Part shown: piece after piece, positions 1 through 10,721 of the stretch
Layout: every line of letters starts with the position of its first letter
Numbering within the stretch: the first letter of the stretch is position 1
Origin: JBFXAF01 sp050184585
GTDB lineage: Bacteria; Pseudomonadota; Alphaproteobacteria; Rhizobiales; Rhizobiaceae
NCBI GenBank assembly: GCA_050184585.1
Contig: JBFXAF010000009.1
Span: forward strand, 62,001-126,000
Reading direction: 5' to 3'
DNA length: 64,000 nt
The notes under the pieces: model-generated
What the model saw: only the letters and a program-made list of their open reading frames with translations
What the model was told of the DNA's origin: nothing
Databases searched by the model: none
Position numbers and translations under genes: made by a program

Positions 1-1
1 T

Positions 2-1576
<1,575 letters not shown>

Positions 1577-1740
1577 CGACGCCCAGCCCCACTCACCGGG
1601 CGTCGACGCGCTTCGGAGCGCCGCTCGGTCTTGGTTAACGAGCGGTGACCGGGAAATTTACCTCGATTTCAGAGGTGGTACACTTTGGTAAAGAACGTCG
1701 CTTCCAGGTAAGGACTTGTTAACGGAGCGGGCCTGATAGT

Positions 1741-1856
1741 CCCACGCAACTTGAGGGAGAAATCCCGCTCCTCCGAAGCCCCCGGAGCGCAGTTTCGCTC
1801 AAGCCCGTTGTCACAGCATCTCAATTTGAAGGCGCCTTTCCGGCGCCTTTTTCTTT
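1741..1856 (+). ncRNA. Candidate AbcR-like trans-acting small RNA
   Basis: This non-coding stretch ends in a clear intrinsic terminator and lies beside an LsrB/VtlR-type LysR gene, the known neighbourhood of AbcR small RNAs in Sinorhizobium, Agrobacterium and Brucella. A stem GCTCC...GGAGC (1767-1787) exposes C-rich, anti-Shine-Dalgarno-like bases (CTCCTCC and CCCCC), the feature AbcR RNAs use to block translation of ABC-transporter mRNAs. The 5' end is estimated from a possible -10 (GATAGT, 1735-1740). An alternative promoter TTTACC-N16-TACACT (1657-1684) would give a longer RNA of about 165 nt. Identity is inferred from context and architecture, not from an alignment. Confidence 0.5.
1829..1856 (+). 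terminator. Intrinsic terminator of the candidate sRNA
   Basis: An eight-base stem AAGGCGCC/GGCGCCTT with a five-base loop is followed by TTTTTCTTT on the plus strand. It ends the candidate sRNA just before the convergent LysR gene stops at 1870. Confidence 0.85.
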
Positions 1857-1869
1857 GGTTGCGCGAAAC

Positions 1870-2826
1870 CTACCAGACCGCCGCGAACTTGGACTGCTTC
1901 TGCTTGCGGCCGCGCTGCAACGCGACGCCGTCGAAGTCGAAGCCGCCGGTCTCCTCACTCACGGGAGCGGAAATGTTGTCCAGGCTCTCGGTGATGTGAC
2001 GGGCGAGCGCGTCCACGATCTCCGACTGTGTCGAGTGCCCCCGCAGGATGCCGATGCGGATATCCGGCAGGAGCCCGAAGCCATCGGCCTCGCCGAGCAC
2101 GCGCATGCCCGGCCGCAACGCGCATTCCGGCAGGACCGAAACCGCCAGTCCCGACAGCACGGCTGCGGTGATGACGGTCGCCGACCAACTGGTGAAGAGG
2201 ATGCGGTGTTCCCTGTTCATCCGGTGCAGTTCATCGGTCGCCCAGCGCCGCCATTGGCAGGTCGGGCGCCCGAACGCCATCGGCAGGACGTCCTCCTCGT
2301 GGACCAGATGGTTGGCCGACGAGACCCACAGGAGCGGCTCGCGCCGGACGATCTCCGGCGGGCGCACGTCTTCGCACTGGGTGACGAGCGCGATGTCGAG
2401 GTTGCCGCGCCGGATGTGTTCGGCGAGGTTGGATGTCGGCTCGCATAGCACCGAGAGCTCAACCCGGGGATTGGAGCGGGCGAAGCGCGCCATGATCTCC
2501 GGCAGGAAGCGGTCGGCATAGTCGTCGGGCGTGCCGATGCGGACATGACCCTCGAGGCTGCGGTCGTCGAAGGCGGCGAGGGTCTCGCGATTCAGCCGGA
2601 TCATCCGCCGCGCATAGATCAGCAGCTTCTCGCCTTCCTCGGTGAGCCTGTTGCTGCGCCCGTCCTTGACGAAGAGGGCCTTGCCGATCCGCTCTTCCAG
2701 CCGGCGCATCTGCATGGAGACCGCCGACTGGGTGCGGTGAACCTGGTCCGCGGCGCGGGTGAAGCTGCCAGTGTCGGCGATCGACATGAAGGTCTGGAGC
2801 TGGTCGAGGTCGAGCGGCGCGCCCAT
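1870..2826 (-). CDS. LysR-family regulator of the LsrB/VtlR type
   Basis: A 318-residue LysR regulator. The N-terminal winged helix-turn-helix (about residues 4-65: PLDLDQLQTF, TGSFTRAADQ, TQSAVSMQMRRLEERIG) is followed by a periplasmic-binding-like effector domain starting near RIGTPDDYADRFLP. These stretches match LsrB of Sinorhizobium and VtlR of Brucella/Agrobacterium as I know them; those regulators act in redox or envelope control and activate AbcR sRNA genes. The candidate sRNA lies immediately downstream in convergent orientation, which supports the call. The ATG at 2826 was chosen because GAGGA sits about five bases upstream; ATGs at 2844 and 2841 are in frame but lack a good ribosome site. 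A T-N11-A box lies upstream. Confidence 0.85.
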   Translation of the reverse strand: MGAPLDLDQLQTFMSIADTGSFTRAADQVHRTQSAVSMQMRRLEERIGKALFVKDGRSNRLTEEGEKLLIYARRMIRLNRETLAAFDDRSLEGHVRIGTPDDYADRFLPEIMARFARSNPRVELSVLCEPTSNLAEHIRRGNLDIALVTQCEDVRPPEIVRREPLLWVSSANHLVHEEDVLPMAFGRPTCQWRRWATDELHRMNREHRILFTSWSATVITAAVLSGLAVSVLPECALRPGMRVLGEADGFGLLPDIRIGILRGHSTQSEIVDALARHITESLDNISAPVSEETGGFDFDGVALQRGRKQKQSKFAAVW

Positions 2827-2860
2827 GGCATCCTCATTCATCATCAGCGATGATGCATAG

Positions 2861-2886
2861 GATTAAAAACATTCGTTGGACTAATC
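2861..2886. promoter_or_regulatory. LysR-type operator candidate
   Basis: The inverted repeat GATTA-N16-TAATC encloses ATT-N9-AAT (2871-2885), which satisfies the T-N11-A rule of LysR boxes. It lies between the divergent LysR and DUF1127 genes, so autoregulation is the simplest reading. No experimental support. Confidence 0.35.
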
Positions 2887-3003
2887 AATAGGCGCGTCGC
2901 ATTCTGACATCGTTCACAGGAACGGCGACGAGTCCGGACCGGTGGCCGCGTTCCTCCAGCGCGGCCCGCCACCCTCGCGCGCCGTCCGGAAAGGAGACAT
3001 GTC

Positions 3004-3291
3004 ATGACTATGCTCGACCGCATCACGATCACTCCCGCCTCCCGACTCCCGGCCATCGTGTCGCGCGTAGCCACCGTGGCCGTGAACGCCTGGCGTGTCC
3101 TGAAAAATCGGCGAGAGTTCCACCGCCTCGGCATGCTCAGCGATTCCGAACTCGCCGACATCGGCCTGCGTCGCGTCGATCTGCATGCTGCTTCGGGATT
3201 TTCCCTCTTCCGGGATCCGACCGAGCAACTCGGAGCCATTGCCACGGCGCGCTCATGGGGCGGCGAGGACGCCGCCCGCAGGGTGTGCTGA
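3004..3291 (+). CDS. DUF1127 small protein (YjiS-like)
   Basis: A 95-residue basic protein with a C-terminal-half DUF1127 domain: the helical arginine-rich segment VLKNRREFHRLGMLSDSELADIGLRRVDL (about residues 37-65) carries the hallmark L..L.D..L.DIG.R pattern. DUF1127 proteins are abundant in Rhizobiales; some affect RNA turnover, phosphate or fucose-related phenotypes, but the role of this one is unknown. A strong ribosome site AAAGGAGA precedes the ATG. It is transcribed divergently from the LysR gene and ends in front of a strong terminator, so it is probably monocistronic. Confidence 0.88.
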   Translation: MTMLDRITITPASRLPAIVSRVATVAVNAWRVLKNRREFHRLGMLSDSELADIGLRRVDLHAASGFSLFRDPTEQLGAIATARSWGGEDAARRVC

Positions 3292-3349
3292 ACAAAAAAG
3301 CAGGCGGTTCCCCCAAACCCCGCCGGTTCCCCCGGCTTGCCTGCGCACT

Positions 3350-3380
3350 GGCCCGGTCCGACCACGGACCGGGCCTTTTC
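3350..3380 (+). terminator. Intrinsic terminator after the DUF1127 gene
   Basis: A perfect ten-base stem GGCCCGGTCC/GGACCGGGCC with a GACCAC loop is followed by TTTTC. A second, weaker hairpin (GCAGGC...GCCTGC, about 3300-3344) lies just upstream in the 3' untranslated region. Confidence 0.85.
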
Positions 3381-3441
3381 GCGTGTGCCGAACCCTCCGC
3401 TCGGCGGGGGCGGCCTGATGGCAGGAGATGGAGAGGTGAAT

Positions 3442-3582
3442 TCAGCGAGCTGCCGCGGTGACGCCGTAGCCGTCGACGACCGCGTGGCCCGTCGCCGCGT
3501 CGGCGGCGTAGATGCCGATGCCGCAGACGACGATCGCGGAGAGCATGGCGAAGGAGAGCAGTGCGGCTTTCACGGGGGTCAT
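3442..3582 (-). CDS. Hypothetical 46-residue single-span membrane protein
   Basis: A short frame begins ATG-ACC-CCC-GTG and encodes MTPVKAALLSFAMLSAIVV and onward, giving one hydrophobic span (about residues 5-25) after a single lysine and a small polar tail ending GYGVTAAAR. Composition is that of a genuine small inner-membrane protein or secreted peptide rather than random high-GC sequence. The ribosome site is weak (CCGAG directly before the ATG). No family is recognised. It sits alone between two convergent or divergent genes. Confidence 0.42.
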   Translation of the reverse strand: MTPVKAALLSFAMLSAIVVCGIGIYAADAATGHAVVDGYGVTAAAR

Positions 3583-3799
3583 CTCGGTTAACGCTTGGTC
3601 TCGATTACAACAGGACGGTTACCGATCGGTTCCACCCTCGCTGCGGCGCCTTCGTAGAACCGTCGTATAACGGATCGATGGCGGCGCGGGGCGAAAGGAA
3701 CCGCAGCGCGCGATTCACTATCCGGGTTCACCGTGGGCTGCCATCGGGTCAGCGAACTCCTACTGGGATTGTCGGCAAGCGTTGCCCGGATGCCACGCT

Positions 3800-4507
3800 T
3801 CAGACGACGGCCACCCAAGCCCTCGCAATGGCGAGACCGGATGCGTCGGCCTCCGCACCCCAGCGTTCCGCCTCGACGGCGCGCCGCTCGTTCCAGCCCG
3901 GCTGGCGCTCGGCCAGCCATTCGGGGAAGGCGCGGCTCCATTCGTCGACCAGCGTCCGGTCGGCTTCGAAATGGAACTGCATGCCATAGGCCGCCCGGCC
4001 GATGCGGTAGGCCTGATTGGCCACGACCGTGCCCGTGGCGAGACGCGTTGCGCCAGGCGGCAGGGTGAAGGTGTCGTCGTGCCACTGGAAGGTGCGGAAC
4101 GTGCGGGGCAAGGCCCCGAGCACGGGGTCGTCGGTCGCCGTGTCATCCAGCCCGACCTCCTGCCAGCCGAATTCGCTCGCCCCGCCGATCTGGTTGGATC
4201 CGCCGAAGGCCCGGGCCATCAACTGGCTGCCGAGGCAGATGCCCAGCAGCGCCCGGTCGCGCCGCTCGATGTCCCGCATCAGGTCGAGCAAGGCGGGAAT
4301 CCAGGGCGAGCCGGCATCGTCCAGCGCGTGCTGGCCGCCGCCGAGAACGACGGCGCCGTCATGGCCGGACGCGTCGGCGGGTAAAGCCTCGCCTTTCTGG
4401 GCGCGGACGAAGTCGATCGCATGGCCGGCTTCCACCAGCGCGCGTTCGACCTGGCCGAGGCCGGTGTTGTCGTAGTTCTGCACGACCAGCACACGCTTGC
4501 GCGCCAT
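3800..4507 (-). CDS. Class I glutamine amidotransferase-like protein
   Basis: A 235-residue protein of the GATase1 fold, related to the amidotransferase half of GMP synthase. The N-terminal strand RVLVVQNYDNTGLG, the nucleophile elbow GICLGSQLMA (catalytic Cys) and the MQFHFEAD segment (His and Glu of the triad) are all present, so hydrolysis of a gamma-glutamyl amide is plausible. The physiological substrate is unknown; stand-alone members are often annotated as GMP synthase-like or gamma-glutamyl hydrolases. The frame is open to 4717 but GGAGAGG six bases upstream marks the ATG at 4507. It is divergent from the four-cysteine protein gene. Confidence 0.85.
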   Translation of the reverse strand: MARKRVLVVQNYDNTGLGQVERALVEAGHAIDFVRAQKGEALPADASGHDGAVVLGGGQHALDDAGSPWIPALLDLMRDIERRDRALLGICLGSQLMARAFGGSNQIGGASEFGWQEVGLDDTATDDPVLGALPRTFRTFQWHDDTFTLPPGATRLATGTVVANQAYRIGRAAYGMQFHFEADRTLVDEWSRAFPEWLAERQPGWNERRAVEAERWGAEADASGLAIARAWVAVV

Positions 4508-4571
4508 CATGTCCCTCTCCAGACTGCCGGCTGGATACCATGCCGGGACGCAGGCCGGAACGGGAGGATAT

Positions 4572-5225
4572 ATGACGCTGCAGAACCGGGTCGACCCGTT
4601 CGGCCGCATCGTCGCCGATCCGGCGCGCGGCATGTTCACCGGCAATCGCGGCATCATCCATGACCCGTCGACGAGGACGCTCTTGCGGAAACGCTGGTCG
4701 ACGCCGCACTGGATCATCTGCGCATGCCGCTACAAGGATCGCCCGCCCCGCGACGTGATGGGCTACAACCCTCGCGGCGGATCGAAGGCCGGATGGACGG
4801 AACTCTTCTTCCTCGACGAGCCGACGGCGCTCGCCACGGGGCACCGGCCCTGCTTCAACTGCCGGCGCGAACGGGCGAAGGATTTCATCGGCCTGTTCGC
4901 GGCGACGTCTGGCATCGCCGCGCCCAAGGTGAACGACCTCGACCGGCGGCTGCATGCCGAGCGGCTGGCGTCGGGCGGGAAACCACCGGTGATCGCCGGA
5001 AAGGAGCTCAGGAAGCTGCCCGACGGGGCGTTCGTCGGGATTGGGGAAAGGGCCTTCGCCGTAAAAAGGAGCAGGCTGCTGCCGTGGAAGTTCAAGGAGT
5101 ACGAAGCGTCGATCGCGTTCGCCGACCGGCCGGTCTTCCCGATCCTTCTGCTGACGCCTTCAACCACGGTCGAGGTGCTGCGGGCAGGGTACCGGCCGGA
5201 GTGGCATGCGAGCGCCTTCGCTTGA
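4572..5225 (+). CDS. Conserved hypothetical protein with Ada-like four-cysteine metal site
   Basis: A 217-residue protein with no firm family assignment. Residues 46-100 resemble the zinc module of the Ada DNA-repair sensor: IICACR (C50, C52), then WTELFFLDEPTALATGHRPCFNCRR (C94, C97), matching Ada's EFF...AL..GYRPCKRC in order and wording. The first pair is C-x-C rather than C-x3-C and the spacing is longer, and there is no AraC helix-turn-helix or methyltransferase domain. A metal-binding nucleic-acid or protein module is therefore inferred. GGGAGGAT precedes the ATG, with four bases between it and the start codon. The gene is followed closely by rsmE. Confidence 0.7.
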   Translation: MTLQNRVDPFGRIVADPARGMFTGNRGIIHDPSTRTLLRKRWSTPHWIICACRYKDRPPRDVMGYNPRGGSKAGWTELFFLDEPTALATGHRPCFNCRRERAKDFIGLFAATSGIAAPKVNDLDRRLHAERLASGGKPPVIAGKELRKLPDGAFVGIGERAFAVKRSRLLPWKFKEYEASIAFADRPVFPILLLTPSTTVEVLRAGYRPEWHASAFA

Positions 5226-5256
5226 CGAGTCGCCCGCCCGCGCGCATTCGTCCGCC

Positions 5257-5991
5257 ATGCGCGCGAACTACAGGATGCAGCGGCTTTTCGTTGACGTCGA
5301 CCTCGCGGCCGGCCTGCCGGTCGAGGCGAGCCCGACGCAGAGCCATTACTTGGCCAACGTCCTGAGGCTGGCGGAGGGCGCGGAACTGCTTGTCTTCAAC
5401 GGCCGCGACGGCGAGTGGCTGGCGCGCGTCGCGGCGCGATCGAAGAAAGCGGTTCGGCTGGAGGCGGTCGAGCAGGTGCGTCCACAGCCGCCGCAGCCCG
5501 ACCTCGTCTACGCGTTCGCGCCGCTGAAGGCGGGACGCCTCGACTATCTGGTTCAGAAGGCGGTGGAGATGGGGGCCGGCGTGCTCCAGCCGGTCGTCAC
5601 CCAGCACACGCAGGTGGCCAAGCCCGGCACCGACCGGGTCAGGTCGAATGCGATCGAGGCGGCCGAACAGTGCGGCGTGCTGGCGATCCCGGAGACGCGC
5701 GAGCCGGTGAGGCTGGAAAAGCTGCTCGCCGGCTGGGAGAAGGACCGCCGGCTGATCTTCTGCGACGAGGATGCGTCCACCAACAACCCGTTGCCCGCAT
5801 TGCAGGCGATCAAAGAAAGTAAGCTTGGCCTGCTTGTCGGTCCCGAGGGGGGCTTCTCGGACGATGAGCGCCGGCAGCTTCGGGCGCTGCCGTTCGTGAC
5901 CGCGATACCGCTCGGGTCCCGCATCCTGCGCGCCGACACGGCGGCGGTTGCCGCATTGGCGCTGATCCAGGCGACCGTCGGCGACTGGTAG
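5257..5991 (+). CDS. rsmE: 16S rRNA (uracil(1498)-N3)-methyltransferase
   Basis: A 244-residue SPOUT-class enzyme that methylates U1498 of 16S rRNA with S-adenosylmethionine. The N-terminal PUA-like part (MQRLFVDVDL ... HYLANVLRLAEGAELLVFNG) and the C-terminal trefoil-knot motifs GLLVGPEGGFSDDER and LGSRILRADTAAVAAL are diagnostic. An in-frame ATG at 5206 would overlap the preceding gene; the ATG at 5257 gives the usual length and N-terminus. Confidence 0.95.
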   Translation: MRANYRMQRLFVDVDLAAGLPVEASPTQSHYLANVLRLAEGAELLVFNGRDGEWLARVAARSKKAVRLEAVEQVRPQPPQPDLVYAFAPLKAGRLDYLVQKAVEMGAGVLQPVVTQHTQVAKPGTDRVRSNAIEAAEQCGVLAIPETREPVRLEKLLAGWEKDRRLIFCDEDASTNNPLPALQAIKESKLGLLVGPEGGFSDDERRQLRALPFVTAIPLGSRILRADTAAVAALALIQATVGDW

Positions 5992-6027
5992 ACGGTCGCT
6001 CGACTCTCCCAATCGTCGCCGCTCGTC

Positions 6028-6056
6028 TTGACTCCCGAAATCCGTCCGCCTATCTG
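6028..6056 (+). promoter_or_regulatory. Vegetative promoter of groESL
   Basis: TTGACT (6028-6033), a 17-base spacer and TATCTG (6051-6056) form a good sigma-70-type promoter. The predicted start is near 6063, placing the CIRCE element at the 5' end of the transcript. Confidence 0.65.
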
Positions 6057-6065
6057 CACGTCGCG

Positions 6066-6092
6066 TTAGCACTCCGGTTTAGTGAGTGCTAA
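6066..6092 (+). promoter_or_regulatory. CIRCE element (HrcA operator)
   Basis: The exact consensus inverted repeat TTAGCACTC-N9-GAGTGCTAA lies between the promoter and groES. HrcA binds it to repress chaperonin genes until heat or misfolding stress. hrcA itself is not in the window. Confidence 0.97.
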
Positions 6093-6149
6093 CAGTCCGG
6101 CCAGCCGGACGTCAGATTACCAGAAGATATGCATCGAGGATCCACGAAG

Positions 6150-6446
6150 ATGGCCAAGACGAAATTTCGCCCGCTCCACGACCGTGTGGTCGTCCGCCGG
6201 GTCGAGTCGGAGGAGAAGACCAAGGGCGGGATCATCATCCCCGACACCGCCAAGGAGAAGCCGCAGGAAGGCGAGATCATCGCCGTCGGTTCCGGCGCCC
6301 GCGACGAAAGCGGCAAGCTGGTGCCCCTGGACGTGAAGAAGGGCGACCGCATCCTGTTCGGCAAGTGGTCCGGCACCGAGGTGAAGCTCGATGGCGAGGA
6401 TCTCCTCATCATGAAGGAGTCCGACATCATGGGCATCATCGGCTGA
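6150..6446 (+). CDS. groES: Co-chaperonin GroES
   Basis: The 98-residue heptameric lid of the GroEL chamber. The sequence MAKTKFRPLHDRVVVRR, the mobile-loop region (EEKTKGGIIIPDTAKEKPQ) and VKKGDRILFGKWSGTEVK are canonical. It follows the CIRCE element and precedes groEL by 59 bases, forming the usual heat-inducible bicistronic operon. The ATG at 6129 in frame is rejected because the family starts at MAKTKF. Confidence 0.98.
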   Translation: MAKTKFRPLHDRVVVRRVESEEKTKGGIIIPDTAKEKPQEGEIIAVGSGARDESGKLVPLDVKKGDRILFGKWSGTEVKLDGEDLLIMKESDIMGIIG

Positions 6447-6505
6447 TCACAGCGAACCCTTCCATCTGAAGACATTCGGGCCCGAGGCCCAGGAGCTAGA
6501 GAGAC

Positions 6506-8149
<1,644 letters not shown>

Positions 8150-8178
8150 GTCCGGCCGTCTAACCCTGACGAACAAAG

Positions 8179-8208
8179 AGAAGGGCGGCCGCAAGGCCGC
8201 CCTTCTCG
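8179..8208 (+). terminator. Intrinsic terminator of groESL
   Basis: A 12-base stem AGAAGGGCGGCC/GGCCGCCCTTCT closes a GCAA tetraloop. Its T-rich 3' side (CCCTTCT) serves as the release region. It separates groEL from the protease gene downstream. Confidence 0.8.
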
Positions 8209-8393
8209 ATTCAGCGGACTGCTGGACTTCGTTCGCAGCAGTTGATATTCAATCTCTATTGATCTCCTTTAGGCGCTGACGGGGGAACTGGCGTCGTGAT
8301 CAACAGAGAGGCGTTCCTATCCCTGCCTATATTCTGTCTCGCCTGCAGCGGGACCGGTGAGCGGAACGCGTCCGGGCACGGCAGGCCGTAGCG

Positions 8394-10703
8394 ATGGCCG
8401 ACGACGACGCCAGCTTCGACGATGGCGATGGTCGCAAGAGCCGCCGGCGTGCCGAGTTCGTGAACAACCTCCTGTTCGAGACACCCGGAGGAACCCGTTT
8501 CACCCAGGGCAGTCCGATCCTTCCCAACATCTGGATGGCCTATGCCCGGAATCCGACCGAGCAGCTCGATCTGATCCTGAACGTTCACTACACCAAACAC
8601 GGAGGCCCGGCGGCGGCGGTCGTCAGGAGTAGGCTTGCCGAGTATCGCGCCAAGGCGGCGAAGTTGCATCCAGCCATTGAGAGGAAGCCGGCCAGGATTT
8701 CATACATCCCGGGGCAGATCGCCGCCAAACTCTACTTCGACGAACTCATCCGCGTCGTTTTGCCATTGACGACCTGGTGGCAGGAGATACGCCGGAAGGC
8801 ATGGGATACGCTGCGAGAATACGAACGGCGCGCAAACAAGCCCGCGGGCGCTGCCGACTGGGAAAGGTTTCCCATCCCGAGCGAGGGTCTCAAGAGGCAG
8901 TTCCATCACGCGCTGCTGCTGATGCGTCGCGAACTGCTTCCTCCGCGAACCTATGTCGGCTCGGACGACACCCCCGAGAGTAACATCGCCTTTAGCGGCG
9001 ACCGGCGTGCGGTGGTCGACGCCATACCGAACGATCTGGTCTGGCTGGTTCGGGTGGTCGGCCTGATCGCCAACTGTTTCCGCAAGAGGGTCCCTCTGCT
9101 TTCCGAGGACGACGAGTTGTCGAGGCCGGTGGAAACGGACTTCGTAATTCGCCGCGCGACAGGCATCGAAAGCTCGGCGACGAGAGAAGCTCGCATCAGG
9201 ACGGCGGCGACCAACAACGCGGCCGAGGCGAACCGCCGGGCGATCGTGGAGAGCTTCTTCAGTCTCTTTGAAGACTATGACGAACAGGAGTTGCGCAGCG
9301 AGGCCGCGCATATCTTCCGGGCCAACAAGAACCGCCCCGTGCACCTTGCGGTGAGCGAATCCGCGCTGACGGTCAAAGCCGACGCGGCCCGCTTGCTCTT
9401 CAACGTCTCATGCGCCTCCATCACCTGGGCGGTGATCGACAGCGGCATCGACCGCAATCATCCCGCATTCCGCAACACGTCTCAGAAGCATGCTCTGGAG
9501 GTGCGTCAACGGCTCGCCGGGCGCGCCGACAGCGACGGCTACACGGACCAGGTTCACCTGGAGGACCTGGAAAGCCGCGTCGACAAGACAATCGACTTCA
9601 CCCGGCTCAGGGAACTGCTGGACGTCGGGGCCAACATCAGCGCCGACGGCGAGATCAGCAATGAGAACGAGGAGGAACGCGACGAACTGCTGACGCGGAT
9701 CGCCGTCAACATCGCCGCCCGCGAAGGCGTAGCCCTGGATAGGTCGCGCGGGATCTCGATCATCCCGCCGGAATTCCTCGGCAAGGCCAGGCAGCGGATG
9801 AGGGAGTTCCGCCAGCATATCAGGCAAGGGCGCAACATCGAATGGGCGGACATGGAGGACATGATCGTCGACAGGGAGCCGGCCGAGCCCGACAATGACC
9901 ATGGCACCCATGTGGCGGGCATCCTGGGGGCCGACTGGATCGAGGATATCGAGAGCGAGCGCGGCATCCCGATGGAGAGCCGTACGCGCAGGATGCGCGG
10001 CGTTTGCCCCGACATCCGCCTGATCGATGTGCGTGTCTTCCGCCAGGACGGGCTGACCGACGAATTCGAACTGATGGCGGCGATACAGTACCTGCGCTGG
10101 ATGAACTCCCGCGCCGGCTTCATGCAGGTGCATGGCGCCAACATGAGCCTGTCGCTGGTTCACGAGGTCCGCCGGTTTGCCTGCGGGCAGACGCCGATCT
10201 GCATCGAATGCGATGAAGCGACCGCGTCCGGCATGGTCATCGTGGCGGCGGCGGGCAACCGCGGCTTCGATTTCGAGGATCTCGACGAGATCCGCCCGAA
10301 CGATGGCTATCGCACCGTTTCGGTCACCGATCCCGGCAACGCTGCGAGCGTGATCACCGTCGGCGCCACCCACCGGCGCCACCCCCACGAGTTCGGCGTC
10401 AGCTACTTCTCGAGCCGCGGCCCGACAGGCGACGGGCGCTTGAAGCCCGATGTCGTGGCTCCGGGAGAAAAGATCGAGGGACCCACGACGCGCGGCCAGG
10501 CCGGCGTCAAGGACGGCACCAGCATGGCGGCGCCGCATGTCAGCGGCGTGGCGGCGATGTTGATGGCAAGGCACACGGAACTCATCGGCGACCCGGCGAA
10601 GCTGAAGCAGATCATCTGCCGCACGGCGACCGATCTGGGCCGCGAACGCTATTTTCAGGGGCACGGCCTGGTCGATGCCCTGCGCGCGATGCAGTCGGTC
10701 TAA
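8394..10703 (+). CDS. Subtilisin-like (S8) serine protease with large N-terminal domain
   Basis: A 769-residue protein with no signal peptide, so probably cytoplasmic. Residues 1-340 form an alpha-helical, charged domain of unknown family. The S8 catalytic residues follow: Asp349 in WAVIDSGID, His503 in DHGTHVAGI, the oxyanion Asn622 in AAAGNRG and Ser710 in GTSMAAPH, all intact. Asp and His are 154 residues apart instead of the usual 30-40, because of a helical, acidic insertion (about 365-490). The gene is followed after 18 bases by an MBL-fold gene with its own GGGGAGG site, so the two form an operon. An immunity or conflict role is inferred from this pairing. A separate promoter is likely, since the groEL terminator lies upstream; TATATT at 8328 is a possible -10. 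Confidence 0.9.
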   Translation: MADDDASFDDGDGRKSRRRAEFVNNLLFETPGGTRFTQGSPILPNIWMAYARNPTEQLDLILNVHYTKHGGPAAAVVRSRLAEYRAKAAKLHPAIERKPARISYIPGQIAAKLYFDELIRVVLPLTTWWQEIRRKAWDTLREYERRANKPAGAADWERFPIPSEGLKRQFHHALLLMRRELLPPRTYVGSDDTPESNIAFSGDRRAVVDAIPNDLVWLVRVVGLIANCFRKRVPLLSEDDELSRPVETDFVIRRATGIESSATREARIRTAATNNAAEANRRAIVESFFSLFEDYDEQELRSEAAHIFRANKNRPVHLAVSESALTVKADAARLLFNVSCASITWAVIDSGIDRNHPAFRNTSQKHALEVRQRLAGRADSDGYTDQVHLEDLESRVDKTIDFTRLRELLDVGANISADGEISNENEEERDELLTRIAVNIAAREGVALDRSRGISIIPPEFLGKARQRMREFRQHIRQGRNIEWADMEDMIVDREPAEPDNDHGTHVAGILGADWIEDIESERGIPMESRTRRMRGVCPDIRLIDVRVFRQDGLTDEFELMAAIQYLRWMNSRAGFMQVHGANMSLSLVHEVRRFACGQTPICIECDEATASGMVIVAAAGNRGFDFEDLDEIRPNDGYRTVSVTDPGNAASVITVGATHRRHPHEFGVSYFSSRGPTGDGRLKPDVVAPGEKIEGPTTRGQAGVKDGTSMAAPHVSGVAAMLMARHTELIGDPAKLKQIICRTATDLGRERYFQGHGLVDALRAMQSV

Positions 10704-10721
10704 GCTGGCGGGGAGGTTGGC

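Noticed and set aside
1741..1856. Riboswitch interpretation of the non-coding region
   Set aside because: It is followed by a terminator and a convergent gene, so it does not lead any coding region.
4572..5225. Calling the four-cysteine protein an Ada methyltransferase
   Set aside because: It lacks the AraC-type and methyltransferase (PCHRV) domains and the first cysteine pair has different spacing.
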